Assembly (NCBI GenBank): GCA_934654815.1
Contig: CAKUGU010000001.1
Span: forward strand, 37,160-101,159
Direction: 5' to 3'
Length of the DNA: 64,000 bases
Source: an uncultured Ellagibacter sp.
Lineage (GTDB): Bacteria; Actinomycetota; Coriobacteriia; Coriobacteriales; Eggerthellaceae
Positions 17,378-30,176 of the stretch are shown here, in pieces; the first letter of the stretch is position 1, and each line of letters opens with the position of its first letter. A program made the position numbers and the translations under genes. Below the pieces are notes generated by a model. That model saw only the letters and a list, made by a program, of their open reading frames with translations, ran no database searches and was not told the DNA's origin.

Positions 17378-17698
17378 ATGTACGCAATCGTAAAGACGGG
17401 CGGCAAGCAGTACAAGGTTGCCCCCGGAGACCGCATCAACATCGAGAAGCTCGATGCTGAGGTTGGCGCAGAGGTCGAGCTTCCGGCCATCTGCATCGTT
17501 GACGGCGACAAGGTCGAGGCCGATCCGGCCAAGGCCGCTGCCACCAAGGTGACCGCTGTCATTCTCGAGCAGTTCAAGGGCGAGAAGCAGCTCGTCTTCA
17601 AGTTCAAGAAGCGCAAGAACTACAAGAAGCTGCGCGGCCATCGCCAGCAGCTCACTCGCGTGGAAATCAAGTCCGTCGGCACCGCAACGGCCGAATAG
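17378..17698 (+). CDS. rplU: Ribosomal protein bL21
   Basis: A 106-residue protein of the 50S subunit that binds 23S rRNA. The opening MYAIVKTGGKQYKVAPGD and the closing KKRKNYKKLRGHRQQLT are diagnostic for L21. Length is as expected for the family. AAGGAG lies upstream of ATG. It is the first gene of the rplU-rpmA pair, 20 bp before rpmA, the conserved order in bacteria, followed by obgE as in many genomes. Confidence 0.98.
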   Translation: MYAIVKTGGKQYKVAPGDRINIEKLDAEVGAEVELPAICIVDGDKVEADPAKAAATKVTAVILEQFKGEKQLVFKFKKRKNYKKLRGHRQQLTRVEIKSVGTATAE

Positions 17699-17718
17699 TT
17701 TAAGGGAGGCATTTTACC

Positions 17719-17976
17719 ATGGCTCATAAGAAAGGCTTAGGCTCCAGCCGTAACGGTCGCGACTCTCACGCACAGCGACTCGGCGTGAAGATGTTCGGCG
17801 GTCAGAAGGTTCGCACCGGCAACGTCATCGTTCGTCAGCGCGGCACCAAGTTCCATCCGGGCGAGAACGTCGGCCGCGGCAAGGACGACACCCTGTTCGC
17901 GCTCTGCGACGGCACGCTCGAGTTCACTCGCGGCGTGAAGCGCCGCGTGCACGTTCGCCCCGACGTCGAGGCTTAA
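17719..17976 (+). CDS. rpmA: Ribosomal protein bL27
   Basis: An 85-residue protein near the peptidyl transferase centre of the 50S subunit. The start [22 protein letters not shown] and the run [22 protein letters not shown] are diagnostic. Unlike Firmicutes L27 there is no cleaved N-terminal extension, as the protein opens directly MAHKKG. It is cotranscribed with rplU and followed by an intrinsic terminator. Confidence 0.98.
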   Translation: MAHKKGLGSSRNGRDSHAQRLGVKMFGGQKVRTGNVIVRQRGTKFHPGENVGRGKDDTLFALCDGTLEFTRGVKRRVHVRPDVEA

Positions 17977-18015
17977 ACGTACACGACCGCGTAAATCGCA
18001 TAGATAGTCGGTTAC

Positions 18016-18050
18016 AAGGCGCCCCCTGCTTACCAGAGGGCGCCTTTCGT
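18016..18050 (+). terminator. Intrinsic terminator after rpmA
   Basis: A 9-bp stem (AAGGCGCCC / GGGCGCCTT) with a 13-nt loop, followed by TCGTTT, lies 40 bp after rpmA and 59 bp before obgE. It should separate the ribosomal pair from the obgE operon. Confidence 0.8.
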
Positions 18051-18090
18051 TTACAATCAACCGATACCGGGCACGAAGGCGTGCCCATAA

Positions 18091-19503
<1,413 letters not shown>

Positions 19504-19526
19504 GCGTATTCGCAGATGGGAGCGGC

Positions 19527-20684
19527 ATGAACATGAAGGATGAGAAGGGCTTCGCCGCGTCGCGCGTGGCGGGGCGCCCGCTTGTGGTGAAGATCGGGTC
19601 CTCGACGCTCACTACAAGCGAGAGCAAGGTCGATTACGCGTTCCTCGAGGACATCGCGTCCCAGATAGCGTCCGTGCGCGCCGCCGGGTGGCAGCCGATC
19701 ATCGTGACGAGCGCCGCGATCGCGTGCGGGCTCGAGTCGCTCGGGATCGAGCGGCGCCCGACCGACATGCCGAGCCTCCAGGCTGCGGCCTCGGTGGGGC
19801 AGAGCGTGCTTTCCGCCGCCTACGCGAGCGCGTTCTCCCATCACGGCATCACGACGTCGCTCGTGCTGCTCACGCGCCGCGACACGGCCGACCGCACGGC
19901 CTACCTCCATGCGCGCGACACCTTATCCCGCCTGCTCGAGCTCGGTGTCGTTCCCATCGTGAACGAGAACGACACCGTGTCGGTCGAGCAGATCCGCTTC
20001 GGCGACAATGACACGCTCGCCGCGCTCGTGGCATGCCTCGTCGAGGCCGACCTGCTCGTGATCATGTCCGACATCGACGGGCTCTACGACGCCAACCCCG
20101 CGAAAAACGAGAACGCCCAGCTCATCAAGCGGGTCAACCGCATTGACGAGGGAATCATGGGCGTTGCAGGCGATGCGGGCTCGTCGGTCGGGTCGGGCGG
20201 CATGATCACCAAGATCAAGGCCGCGCGCGTGCTCATGGCGGCGGGCATCCCGCTCGTCATCTGTCAGGGGCACGCCGAGCGCGCCGTCGTCCGCGCGGCG
20301 GCGGGCGAGGACATCGGCACGCGCTTCGTCGCGCTCGAGCAGCCCCACGAGATCACCCCGCGCAAGCTCTGGATCGCGCTCGGCGACGCGGCCCGCGGCG
20401 CGCTCGTGGTCGACGACGGCGCCAAGCGCGCGCTCATCGAGCGGGGAAGCTCGCTTCTGTCGGTGGGCGTGGTGCGTGTGGAAGGGCGCTTCGCTGACGG
20501 CGACATCGTCGACGTGAAGGACGGCTCGGGGCACCTGTTCGCGCGCGGGCGCACCGCGTTCTCGAGCGACGAGGTCGACCTGTCCTGCGGCCGCTCGCGC
20601 GAGGAGCTCGAGCGCAACCGGCTGCTTTCCGCCTTTGCCGACAAACCCGTGATCCACCGCGACGACCTGATCGCGTTCGAGTAG
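19527..20684 (+). CDS. proB: Glutamate 5-kinase
   Basis: A 385-residue kinase making gamma-glutamyl phosphate, the first step of proline synthesis. The amino-acid kinase domain shows VVKIGSSTLT, IVTSAAIACG, VPIVNENDTV and GSGGMITKIKAA. The C-terminal third (RGALVVDDGAKRALIERGSSLL) is a PUA domain, as in the E. coli enzyme, which is feedback-inhibited by proline. It starts 23 bp after obgE and is followed 12 bp later by proA, giving the full pair for glutamate semialdehyde. ATG 19527 and ATG 19533 are both possible. Confidence 0.96.
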   Translation: MNMKDEKGFAASRVAGRPLVVKIGSSTLTTSESKVDYAFLEDIASQIASVRAAGWQPIIVTSAAIACGLESLGIERRPTDMPSLQAAASVGQSVLSAAYASAFSHHGITTSLVLLTRRDTADRTAYLHARDTLSRLLELGVVPIVNENDTVSVEQIRFGDNDTLAALVACLVEADLLVIMSDIDGLYDANPAKNENAQLIKRVNRIDEGIMGVAGDAGSSVGSGGMITKIKAARVLMAAGIPLVICQGHAERAVVRAAAGEDIGTRFVALEQPHEITPRKLWIALGDAARGALVVDDGAKRALIERGSSLLSVGVVRVEGRFADGDIVDVKDGSGHLFARGRTAFSSDEVDLSCGRSREELERNRLLSAFADKPVIHRDDLIAFE

Positions 20685-20696
20685 CTAGGAGGAACC

Positions 20697-22007
20697 ATGG
20701 CTTCGCTGCATGAAGAGGTGCTCGCGGTCGCGCGTGCCGCAAAGGATGCGAGCGCGGGCCTTGCCCAGACGTCGGGCGAGGAGCGCGACGCGGCGCTTCG
20801 GGCGATGGCGCGCTCGCTGCGCGAGAATGCGCATGCGATTCTCGAGGCGAACGCCTGCGACGTCGCGGCGGCGCGCGAGAAGGGCACGAAGGAAAGCCTC
20901 GTCGACCGGCTCGCGCTCTCGCCCGAGCGCGTCGAGGGCATGGCGAGCGCGCTCGAGGACGTGGCGGGGCTTCCCGACCCGCTCGGGCGCGTGCTCGAGC
21001 ATCGCGTGCTCGACTCGGGTATCGACCTTGCGCGCGTGTCCGTGCCGCTCGGCGTGGTCGCCGTGATCTACGAGGCGCGTCCGAACGTGACGGCCGACGC
21101 GGCGGGCATCTGCTTGAAGTCGGGAAACGCGTGCGTGCTGCGCGGCGGCTCGCTTGCGGCCGCATCGTGCGCGGCCATCGCGCGCGCGCTTTCCGCCGCG
21201 GCGACGGAAGCGGGGATGCCGCAAGGCTCGATCGGCATCATCGAGTCGACCGACCGCGCCGCCGCCGATGAGCTCATGTCGCTGCGCGGCGTCGTCGACG
21301 TGCTCGTTCCCCGCGGCGGGGCGGGGCTCATCCGCCACTGCGTCGACGTGGCGAAGGTCCCCGTCATCGAGACGGGCACAGGGAACTGCCACGTGTACGT
21401 GCACGAGACCGCCGACTTCGCCATGGCGCGCGACATCGTCGTGAACGCGAAGTGCCGCCGCTTCGGCGTGTGCAACGCCTGCGAGACGCTGCTCGTCGAC
21501 GCCTCTGTCGCCGATGCGTTTTTGCCCGGCGTGCTGAACGCTCTCGCCGACGCGGGCGTGGCCATCCACGCCGATGAGCAGGCGTGCCGCGCGGCGCTCG
21601 CGGCGGGGGCGGACCGCTTGCCGGTCGGTCAGGCGCTCAAGGTCGATCGCGCCACAGAGGCCGACTGGGAGACGGAGTACTTGGGTCCCGAAATCGCCGT
21701 CAAGTGCGTTTCGGGCGTCGACGAGGCCATTTCGCACATCAACCGCTACGGCACGAAGCACTCGGAGGCCATCGTCGTCGACGAGAAGTCGGCTGCGGGG
21801 GCCGCTGCCGCGGAGCGCTTCCTTGCGGGTGTCGACGCCGCGGCCGTCTACGTCAACGCCTCGACCGCCTTCACCGACGGCGGCATGTTCGGCCTCGGCG
21901 CCGAGATCGGCATCTCCACGCAAAAGCTGCACGTGAGGGGCCCGTTTGCGACCGAGGGCCTCACGAGCTACAAGTACCTTTTGCGCGGGACGGGGCAGGT
22001 GCGCTAG
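20697..22007 (+). CDS. proA: Gamma-glutamyl phosphate reductase
   Basis: A 436-residue NADPH-dependent enzyme that reduces gamma-glutamyl phosphate to glutamate-5-semialdehyde in proline synthesis. It belongs to the aldehyde dehydrogenase superfamily; the catalytic Cys lies in FGVCNACETLLVD, and the substrate and nucleotide regions read YEARPNVTADAAG and CLKSGNACVLRGGS. The C-terminal signature FGLGAEIGISTQKLHVRGP is typical. AGGAGG precedes ATG 20697. The last step enzyme, proC, is not in the window. Confidence 0.97.
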   Translation: MASLHEEVLAVARAAKDASAGLAQTSGEERDAALRAMARSLRENAHAILEANACDVAAAREKGTKESLVDRLALSPERVEGMASALEDVAGLPDPLGRVLEHRVLDSGIDLARVSVPLGVVAVIYEARPNVTADAAGICLKSGNACVLRGGSLAAASCAAIARALSAAATEAGMPQGSIGIIESTDRAAADELMSLRGVVDVLVPRGGAGLIRHCVDVAKVPVIETGTGNCHVYVHETADFAMARDIVVNAKCRRFGVCNACETLLVDASVADAFLPGVLNALADAGVAIHADEQACRAALAAGADRLPVGQALKVDRATEADWETEYLGPEIAVKCVSGVDEAISHINRYGTKHSEAIVVDEKSAAGAAAAERFLAGVDAAAVYVNASTAFTDGGMFGLGAEIGISTQKLHVRGPFATEGLTSYKYLLRGTGQVR

Positions 22008-22009
22008 GC

Positions 22010-22681
22010 GTGGGGGAGAGGGCATCGCTCATCGACCACGTGTGCGACCGGTTCGATCGCCTCGGCGCCGACGGATCGCGCACGCGCCTCGGCATCATGG
22101 GCGGCACGTTCGACCCGATCCACATCGGGCATTTGGCCTGCGCCGAGCAGGCGCGGGAGGCCTACGGGCTTTCCGCGGTCGTGTTCATTCCCGCGGGAAA
22201 CCCCGTGTTCAAGCGCGACCGCGACGTCACGCCTGCGGCCGACCGCCTGGAAATGTGCCGGCTCGCGGTTAAGAGCAATCCCGCCTTCGACGTGAGCGCG
22301 CTCGAGATAAAGCGCGGGGGCAACACCTACACTGTGGACACGCTGCGCGAGCTGCGCTCGTTCTACCCCGACAACGTCGAGCTCTTCTTCATCACAGGGG
22401 CCGACGCGGTGGCCAAGATCTCGCGGTGGCACGAAAGCGAGGAGGTCGCCCGCCTCGCGCGGTTCATCGCGGTGACGCGCCCCGGCTACGACTTGTCGGA
22501 GGTGCGCCGCGCGCTTAACGAGGGGCCGTTTTCGGTCGACTTCCTCGAGGCGACGGCGTTGTCGGTTTCGTCGAGCGATCTCAGGCAACGCGTCCGCGCG
22601 GGTAAATCGATTCGGTATCTGACGATGGCCGGCGTGCTCGACTACATCGAGGCGCACGGGCTCTATCGAAAGGAGAAGTGA
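22010..22681 (+). CDS. nadD: Nicotinate-nucleotide adenylyltransferase
   Basis: A 223-residue enzyme transferring AMP from ATP to nicotinate mononucleotide, making deamido-NAD. The nucleotidyltransferase motifs GGTFDPIHIGHL and SVSSSDLRQRVRAGKSIRYL are clear, as is FFITGADAV. The start is set at GTG 22010, two bases after the proA stop, giving a roughly 25-residue lead before the Rossmann strand RLGIMGG; the first in-frame ATG (22095) would cut that strand. It is followed 7 bp later by yqeK, a common pairing. Confidence 0.95.
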   Translation: MGERASLIDHVCDRFDRLGADGSRTRLGIMGGTFDPIHIGHLACAEQAREAYGLSAVVFIPAGNPVFKRDRDVTPAADRLEMCRLAVKSNPAFDVSALEIKRGGNTYTVDTLRELRSFYPDNVELFFITGADAVAKISRWHESEEVARLARFIAVTRPGYDLSEVRRALNEGPFSVDFLEATALSVSSSDLRQRVRAGKSIRYLTMAGVLDYIEAHGLYRKEK

Positions 22682-22688
22682 CCCGAAC

Positions 22689-23348
22689 GTGGGTAAGGTT
22701 AACGAATGCGATGCGAGCCCCGAAGGCGACGCGCTTAGCGACGATTTCTTCGAGGCGCGCAAGGCCGAGCTTTCGGGGCGTGTGAGCGAGAAGCGCTTCA
22801 CGCACGTGATGGGCGTGGTGAAGGCGGCGGAGAAGCTCGCCCGTACCTACGGCGTCGACGTGCGCCGCGCGCGCCTGGCGGGGCTGCTCCACGATTGGGA
22901 CAAGGGCTACGACGACGAGGACATACGCAAGCGCGCCCGTGAGGTGGGGATCTCGGTCGACCCGTGGATCTTCGAGCACCAGCCGCGGCTCCTCCATGGC
23001 CCGACGGCCGCGGCGGCGCTTGGGCGCGCGTTCCCGCAGATTCCCGCCGATGTGCTTCAGGCGATCGACCGTCACACCACGGGCGAAGTCGATATGACGC
23101 CGCTCGATATGGTACTCTACTGCGCAGATGCGCTTGAGGAGAACCGCCGGTTCGGCCGCGTCGACGAGCTTCGCGCGCTTATCGGGAAGGCGACGCTCGA
23201 AGAGCTGTTCGTGGCGGTGCTCGGCTATTGGACGATTCTCATCATCGAGCAAGGGCGCACGCTCCATCCGCGCACGGTCGCGGTGTGGAACGCGTACGCT
23301 GTGAAGAACGAGAAACCCTACGTGAACAAGAAGAAGCGAAAGGAATAA
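22689..23348 (+). CDS. yqeK: HD-domain hydrolase, YqeK family
   Basis: A 219-residue HD-domain protein. YqeK enzymes cleave diadenosine tetraphosphate symmetrically to ADP, clearing a stress nucleotide. The metal-binding residues are visible as RFTHVMGV, LAGLLHDWDKG and HQPRLLHGP, with the distal Asp in VLYCADALEENR. The start is GTG 22689, after nadD; the N-terminal 25 residues are not conserved-looking, so a later start is possible. Placed between nadD and rsfS, the standard order in Gram-positives. The C-terminus is strongly basic (NKKKRKE). Confidence 0.9.
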   Translation: MGKVNECDASPEGDALSDDFFEARKAELSGRVSEKRFTHVMGVVKAAEKLARTYGVDVRRARLAGLLHDWDKGYDDEDIRKRAREVGISVDPWIFEHQPRLLHGPTAAAALGRAFPQIPADVLQAIDRHTTGEVDMTPLDMVLYCADALEENRRFGRVDELRALIGKATLEELFVAVLGYWTILIIEQGRTLHPRTVAVWNAYAVKNEKPYVNKKKRKE

Positions 23349-23350
23349 CT

Positions 23351-23776
23351 GTGACGGACACCGAAAAGAAGACGTCGCGCGAGCTCGCGCTCATCGCGGC
23401 GGTTGCTGCCGACGAGAAGAAGGCGAGCGATATCGTCGTGCAGAACGTCGCCGAGCTCGTCGGCGAAACCGATTACTTCGTGATCGTGACCGCGTCGAAC
23501 AGCCGTCAGGTCTCCTCGATCGTCGACGAGATCGAGGACCAGCTGCGCGACAAGGGCGGCGTGAAGCCCCTGCATCGCGAGGGAACCCGCGACGGATCGT
23601 GGTCGCTGCTCGACTACGGCGAGCTCGTCGTGCACGTGTTCCAGCCCGAGACGCGCGAGTTCTATCGCTTAGAGGAACTCTGGAACGACGCGCCGGTGGT
23701 CGACCTTGCGAAGGAAGCGGGGCTTACCGACGTGGTCTACTCCGACCGCATCTCGAAGCTGCTGTCGAAGAGGTAG
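23351..23776 (+). CDS. rsfS: Ribosomal silencing factor RsfS
   Basis: A 141-residue protein that binds L14 on the 50S subunit and blocks subunit joining when nutrients are short. Family signatures: DIVVQNVAELVGETDYFVI, TASNSRQVSSIVDEIED and WSLLDYGELVVHVF. GTG 23351 starts two bases after the yqeK stop; the open frame continues upstream but only overlaps yqeK. It is the last gene of the obgE operon, followed by a strong terminator. Confidence 0.96.
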   Translation: MTDTEKKTSRELALIAAVAADEKKASDIVVQNVAELVGETDYFVIVTASNSRQVSSIVDEIEDQLRDKGGVKPLHREGTRDGSWSLLDYGELVVHVFQPETREFYRLEELWNDAPVVDLAKEAGLTDVVYSDRISKLLSKR

Positions 23777-23820
23777 GCTTCGCTCACCGTGCGGCAGCGC
23801 TATGCTCGCTGCTCGCGACG

Positions 23821-23866
23821 AAGGCCCCGAACCGCACCGCGCAAGCGGGGTTCGGGGCCTTCTTTT
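23821..23866 (+). terminator. Intrinsic terminator after rsfS
   Basis: A 13-bp perfect stem (AAGGCCCCGAACC / GGTTCGGGGCCTT), a 15-nt loop, then CTTTTT. It closes the obgE-rsfS operon. Confidence 0.92.
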
Positions 23867-24090
23867 TCCCGGGTTTCGCGCGGAAAGGGCGTTGCTTTCC
23901 AACGCGGTTCCAACAAGGAGAAATTTTTTCCTTTCGCGGTAGTAAACGGGTTTTCGGGGCAGAGCGCGCGGAGATGGGGCGCCCTTCCCTCGTGAGCTCG
24001 GCTGCCGTGCGCGCTTAAGCCCTGGCCCGATTTCGCCTCTATCGCGCCGAGCATGCGCACAATAATCGGTTTAATCGATGGGCCTACTCC

Positions 24091-24115
24091 TATACAATAA
24101 GGTAGCTACCGTATG
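24091..24115 (+). promoter_or_regulatory. Promoter and palindrome upstream of the SARP gene
   Basis: A possible -10 (TATACAAT at 24091-24098) is followed at once by a perfect 10-bp palindrome GGTAGCTACC (24101-24110), extended by ATA and TAT on either side with one mismatch. The palindrome would overlap the transcription start about 50 bp before the ATG, a typical place for a repressor or for autoregulation. No good -35 is seen. Confidence 0.4.
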
Positions 24116-24155
24116 ATAAAGCAACGTTTCGGCACGTCATCCGAAGGAGTTGCTC

Positions 24156-26816
24156 ATGTCAGGTTTCCTCTATTCAGCCGCTTGCAAGGGAAGGCGCCCC
24201 AAGCACCTCAAAGACCAGTCACTCGTTTCCCGTCCCGACCTCATTGCGCGGCTTCTCCGCGATCGGGGCGTCGCGCGCTTCGTCGTCGCGCCCACAGGGT
24301 TCGGCAAGACCCTGCTCGCGGCCGAATACGCCGAGGTCGTGTTCTCGTTCCGCCATACGTTCTGGGTGAACGCGTCGAGTCCGTGCTTTCTGCGCGACCT
24401 CGACGCGGGCGGCATGGCGCAGGCGATCCGCAAGGTTGACGCGCAGCCCTCGCTCGTGGTGTTCGACGACGTCCCGCGGCTGGACTCCGACCGCGCCGAC
24501 GCGTTCTCGGGCGTCGTCGACGAGCTGCTTTCCGCGGGAAACGAGGTCGTCGCGACCTGCGTCCCCTCCTGCGACGCATATGCAGACCGGCATCGCGACC
24601 GGCTGAAGCTCTCGGCGCGGCAGATGCTCTTGAACGATGCCGAGGCGGCCGCCGCGCCCCGCGCATCGGGCAATCCGTCCGCCGGCGGGCGCATCGCGTG
24701 CGTCGCCTGGGGAGGGGACGACGGGTCGGCGGTCCTGCGCGGCGTCGCGGCCGACGAGCCGTCGGCGAGCATGCTGCTCGCGGCGTTTCTCGCGCTGGCG
24801 ATCGGCAGCGGCACGCCGCTCGACATCAGACCCTACCTTGCGGAGGGGGCGGCGCGCGAGGCGCTTTCGCGCGCGGAAGAGGACTACCCGTTTCTCGGCG
24901 TGAACGCGCGGGAGGCGTCGTTTGCGGCCGCGCCGATCGACGCGGCGACGCTCGCGTCCGCGTTTTCCCGCAGTCTCGGCGCGATGGCGGCGCGCTCGAC
25001 CTGCGATACGGCGAACGCCCTCGTCATCCGCCTTGCGAACGACCTGCTCGGCCGTGGCTTGGGAAGCCGTGCCTGCGCGATCATGCGCGTGCTCGCGAAG
25101 AAGGACTCGTGCGCTCTGTGGCTCGCGGAACGCGGCGCGGACCTTTTGCGCGGCGGGTGCTTCAAGGCGGCCCACGAGCTGTTCGCCTTCGTCGACAAGC
25201 GCCACGGGTCGTGCCGGCTCGCCCTCATCGCCGACGAGGCGGTGCGTCTCGCGGTTCTCGACGACGCCCGCAGCGCCGCGTTCCTCGCCGAGAGCATCGT
25301 GTTCGCGCGCACGGCCGACCCTGCGATGAGGGCGCGGATGCTCGGGCTCGCCGCCTTCGTGGGCGCGGGCGAGCCCAACCCGCGCAGGGAGTCGGCGCTT
25401 CGCGATCTCGTCCGCGAGGGGAAAGCGCAGGGGCGCGCCGCGGAAGCGGGAGGCCACGGTGCGCCGAGCTTCGCGGCGGGGGAGGACGTCGCGCTCGCCC
25501 TTGCGATCGCGCGCGGGCCGAAGGCGCTCGCCGGCGAATGCGAGCGACTTGCCCGAGAGGGCAGGCGCGACGAGAGCGCCTGCGTCTGCGCGCTTTTCGC
25601 GGTGACGCGGCTTGCGAAGGCGGCGGCAGGCGGGCCTTCGGACGCAAGGCGCGCGGAGGTCGACTCAGACACCGCCGAGCTCATCGGGGGATGGGCGTGC
25701 GACATCGCCTGCTTGGCGGACGGCGTCGACGCGCGCGAGACGGCGGTCGCTTCGGGGGCGCGCGACGCCGTGTCCTCAGGCGACGCGCCCCCATCGCCTT
25801 CGTGGCTTTCGCTGCGCATCGCGAGCGCCCTTTCCCGAGCGGTCGACTCGGGCGCGCTCCCGAAGCGCTGCCTTCCTCCCGAGTCCGTGCTTTCCCGTGC
25901 CCATCGCGCAGAGGTCGCGCTGTTCGCGGAGCGCGCGGCCTACCGTCGCGACGTGATCCGCGAGGAGCGGGCCGCCGCCGCGCGCGATACGGCGGCGAGG
26001 AACCGTTACGCCCCGCAGTCCCCTGCGCGCAGGGAAGCCGCCGCCGCGCACGTTCCCATGCTCTACGTCGGCCTGTTCGGCGGGCTCGACGTGCGCATCG
26101 GCGGCGTCCCCGTCGACGCGTCGAAGTTCAGCCGTCAAAAGACGAAGACGCTCCTCGCGCTCCTCGTGCTGAACCGCGGGCGCGAGCTTTCCCGTTCGCG
26201 CCTTCTGGAAATGCTGTGGCCGCACATGACGCGCGAGGCCGCGCAGAAGAGCTTCTACACCGTGTGGTCGCAGCTCCGCCGCGCGCTCGAGTTCGAGGGC
26301 TCGTGTCCGTACCTGCTCCGCGATCAGGGCGGGGTGCGGCTCGATGCCCGCTTGCTCGAATGCGACGTCGCCGACTTCGACGCGATGTGCCGCTCGCTGT
26401 CGTTCGGGCGGATCGACGTCGAGGGCTGGCAGGCGCATCTTGCCGCGGTCGGCGACGAGTTCGCCCAGGAGCTGCTCCCGAGCGAGACGAACAACGACTA
26501 CATCGCGTCCATGCGCCGGCGCTTCCGCTCCGATCTGGTCGATGCACTCGTGGCCGCCTCGACGCGCCTTTCGGAGGCGGGCGAGTCGCGCGCGGCGCTG
26601 TGGTTCGCGCGTGAAGCCGTCCGACGTGACGGCGGACGGGAGGACGCGTACGCCGCGCTCATGCAGGCGCAGATCGACGCGGGCCAGCGGGCGGCGGCGA
26701 TCGACACCTACTTCACCTGCCGGCGCTACTTGGCCGACGAGCTGGGGATCGACCCGTCGACGGCGCTCGTGAGGCTCTACCGCAGCGTCATCGAGTCGGT
26801 CGAGCAGCTGGCGTAG
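24156..26816 (+). CDS. Large SARP/BTAD ATPase transcriptional regulator
   Basis: An 886-residue regulator. Residues 1-130 hold a P-loop ATPase core: Walker A APTGFGKT (about 45-52) and Walker B LVVFDDVPRL. An alanine- and arginine-rich helical middle of about 450 residues resembles the repeat arm of MalT/AfsR-type signal-transduction ATPases. A winged helix of the OmpR/SARP type starts near residue 640 (LFGGLDVRIGGVPVD, LLALLVLNRGRELSRSRLLEMLWP), followed by a bacterial transcriptional activation domain to the end (AREAVRRDGGREDAYAALMQAQID). SARP regulators in actinobacteria control secondary metabolism; in Eggerthellaceae their targets are largely unknown. ATG 24156 follows AAGGAG at 6 bp. 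It stands alone between terminator and secA. Confidence 0.88.
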   Translation: MSGFLYSAACKGRRPKHLKDQSLVSRPDLIARLLRDRGVARFVVAPTGFGKTLLAAEYAEVVFSFRHTFWVNASSPCFLRDLDAGGMAQAIRKVDAQPSLVVFDDVPRLDSDRADAFSGVVDELLSAGNEVVATCVPSCDAYADRHRDRLKLSARQMLLNDAEAAAAPRASGNPSAGGRIACVAWGGDDGSAVLRGVAADEPSASMLLAAFLALAIGSGTPLDIRPYLAEGAAREALSRAEEDYPFLGVNAREASFAAAPIDAATLASAFSRSLGAMAARSTCDTANALVIRLANDLLGRGLGSRACAIMRVLAKKDSCALWLAERGADLLRGGCFKAAHELFAFVDKRHGSCRLALIADEAVRLAVLDDARSAAFLAESIVFARTADPAMRARMLGLAAFVGAGEPNPRRESALRDLVREGKAQGRAAEAGGHGAPSFAAGEDVALALAIARGPKALAGECERLAREGRRDESACVCALFAVTRLAKAAAGGPSDARRAEVDSDTAELIGGWACDIACLADGVDARETAVASGARDAVSSGDAPPSPSWLSLRIASALSRAVDSGALPKRCLPPESVLSRAHRAEVALFAERAAYRRDVIREERAAAARDTAARNRYAPQSPARREAAAAHVPMLYVGLFGGLDVRIGGVPVDASKFSRQKTKTLLALLVLNRGRELSRSRLLEMLWPHMTREAAQKSFYTVWSQLRRALEFEGSCPYLLRDQGGVRLDARLLECDVADFDAMCRSLSFGRIDVEGWQAHLAAVGDEFAQELLPSETNNDYIASMRRRFRSDLVDALVAASTRLSEAGESRAALWFAREAVRRDGGREDAYAALMQAQIDAGQRAAAIDTYFTCRRYLADELGIDPSTALVRLYRSVIESVEQLA

Positions 26817-27133
26817 GGCGCGCGGTCATCCACATGCGACGTGTTCGCGCGCGGACGCCGCCGCGCGGGGGGCGAAACGTCCGCACGTCGCGTCGCCCTG
26901 CCTCTGCGCGCCGTGCGCATGCGACGCGTCCCCTCAGGTCGCTTGCGAACGCTCGCGTCCGCCGCATCCGGCGTTTCCCCATGATACGATTAGCCTTTCC
27001 CAAGGTTAATCGGTCTGATGGTGTGGTGGATTTCCCTTGCGCGCGCGGCCCTTATGTTAGAGTGGGAAAAGTTATAGCCGCACATGGTGCGATATCCGAT
27101 TTCAAACATCTAGCTCGAGAAAGACGGCACGAC
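26817..27133 (+). other. Upstream region of secA
   Basis: These 317 bases hold no credible gene; an open frame in phase with secA reaches 26834 but encodes an arginine-rich lead with no SecA similarity. A T-rich and A-rich stretch near 27040-27085 (CTTATGTTAGAGTGGG, GTTATAGCC) is the most likely promoter area. A weak GAGAAAG site precedes ATG 27134. Confidence 0.4.
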
Positions 27134-29938
<2,805 letters not shown>

Positions 29939-30021
29939 CCGCAGGTCGGTAGCGAATGCGAGCCGCTCGCGGGGCGCTCCCGAAGCGCGGTTCCGCGCTC
30001 GGTTCTGAGAGTCGTAGACGA

Positions 30022-30069
30022 CGAAAGGCCGGGCGCCGGGAGGTTTTTCTCCTGACGCCCGGCCTTTCG
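30022..30069. terminator. Terminator between secA and the convergent ABC operon
   Basis: A 14-bp perfect stem (CGAAAGGCCGGGCG / CGCCCGGCCTTTCG) with a 20-nt loop carrying TTTTT. It lies between convergent genes and could serve both. Confidence 0.75.
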
Positions 30070-30176
30070 CTTCGCGGGGGCGGCCTCTGTTGACGCGCAC
30101 GGTACACGAAGGGCGGCGCGCCATAGTTCAGCGCAGCCGCCCTGTCGATGTGCCCGATTCGTTTTTCGCAGACGCC

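Noticed and set aside
26834..27133. 100-codon upstream extension of secA
   Set aside because: Arg-rich and without similarity to SecA; the normal MGFLSKLL start is at 27134.
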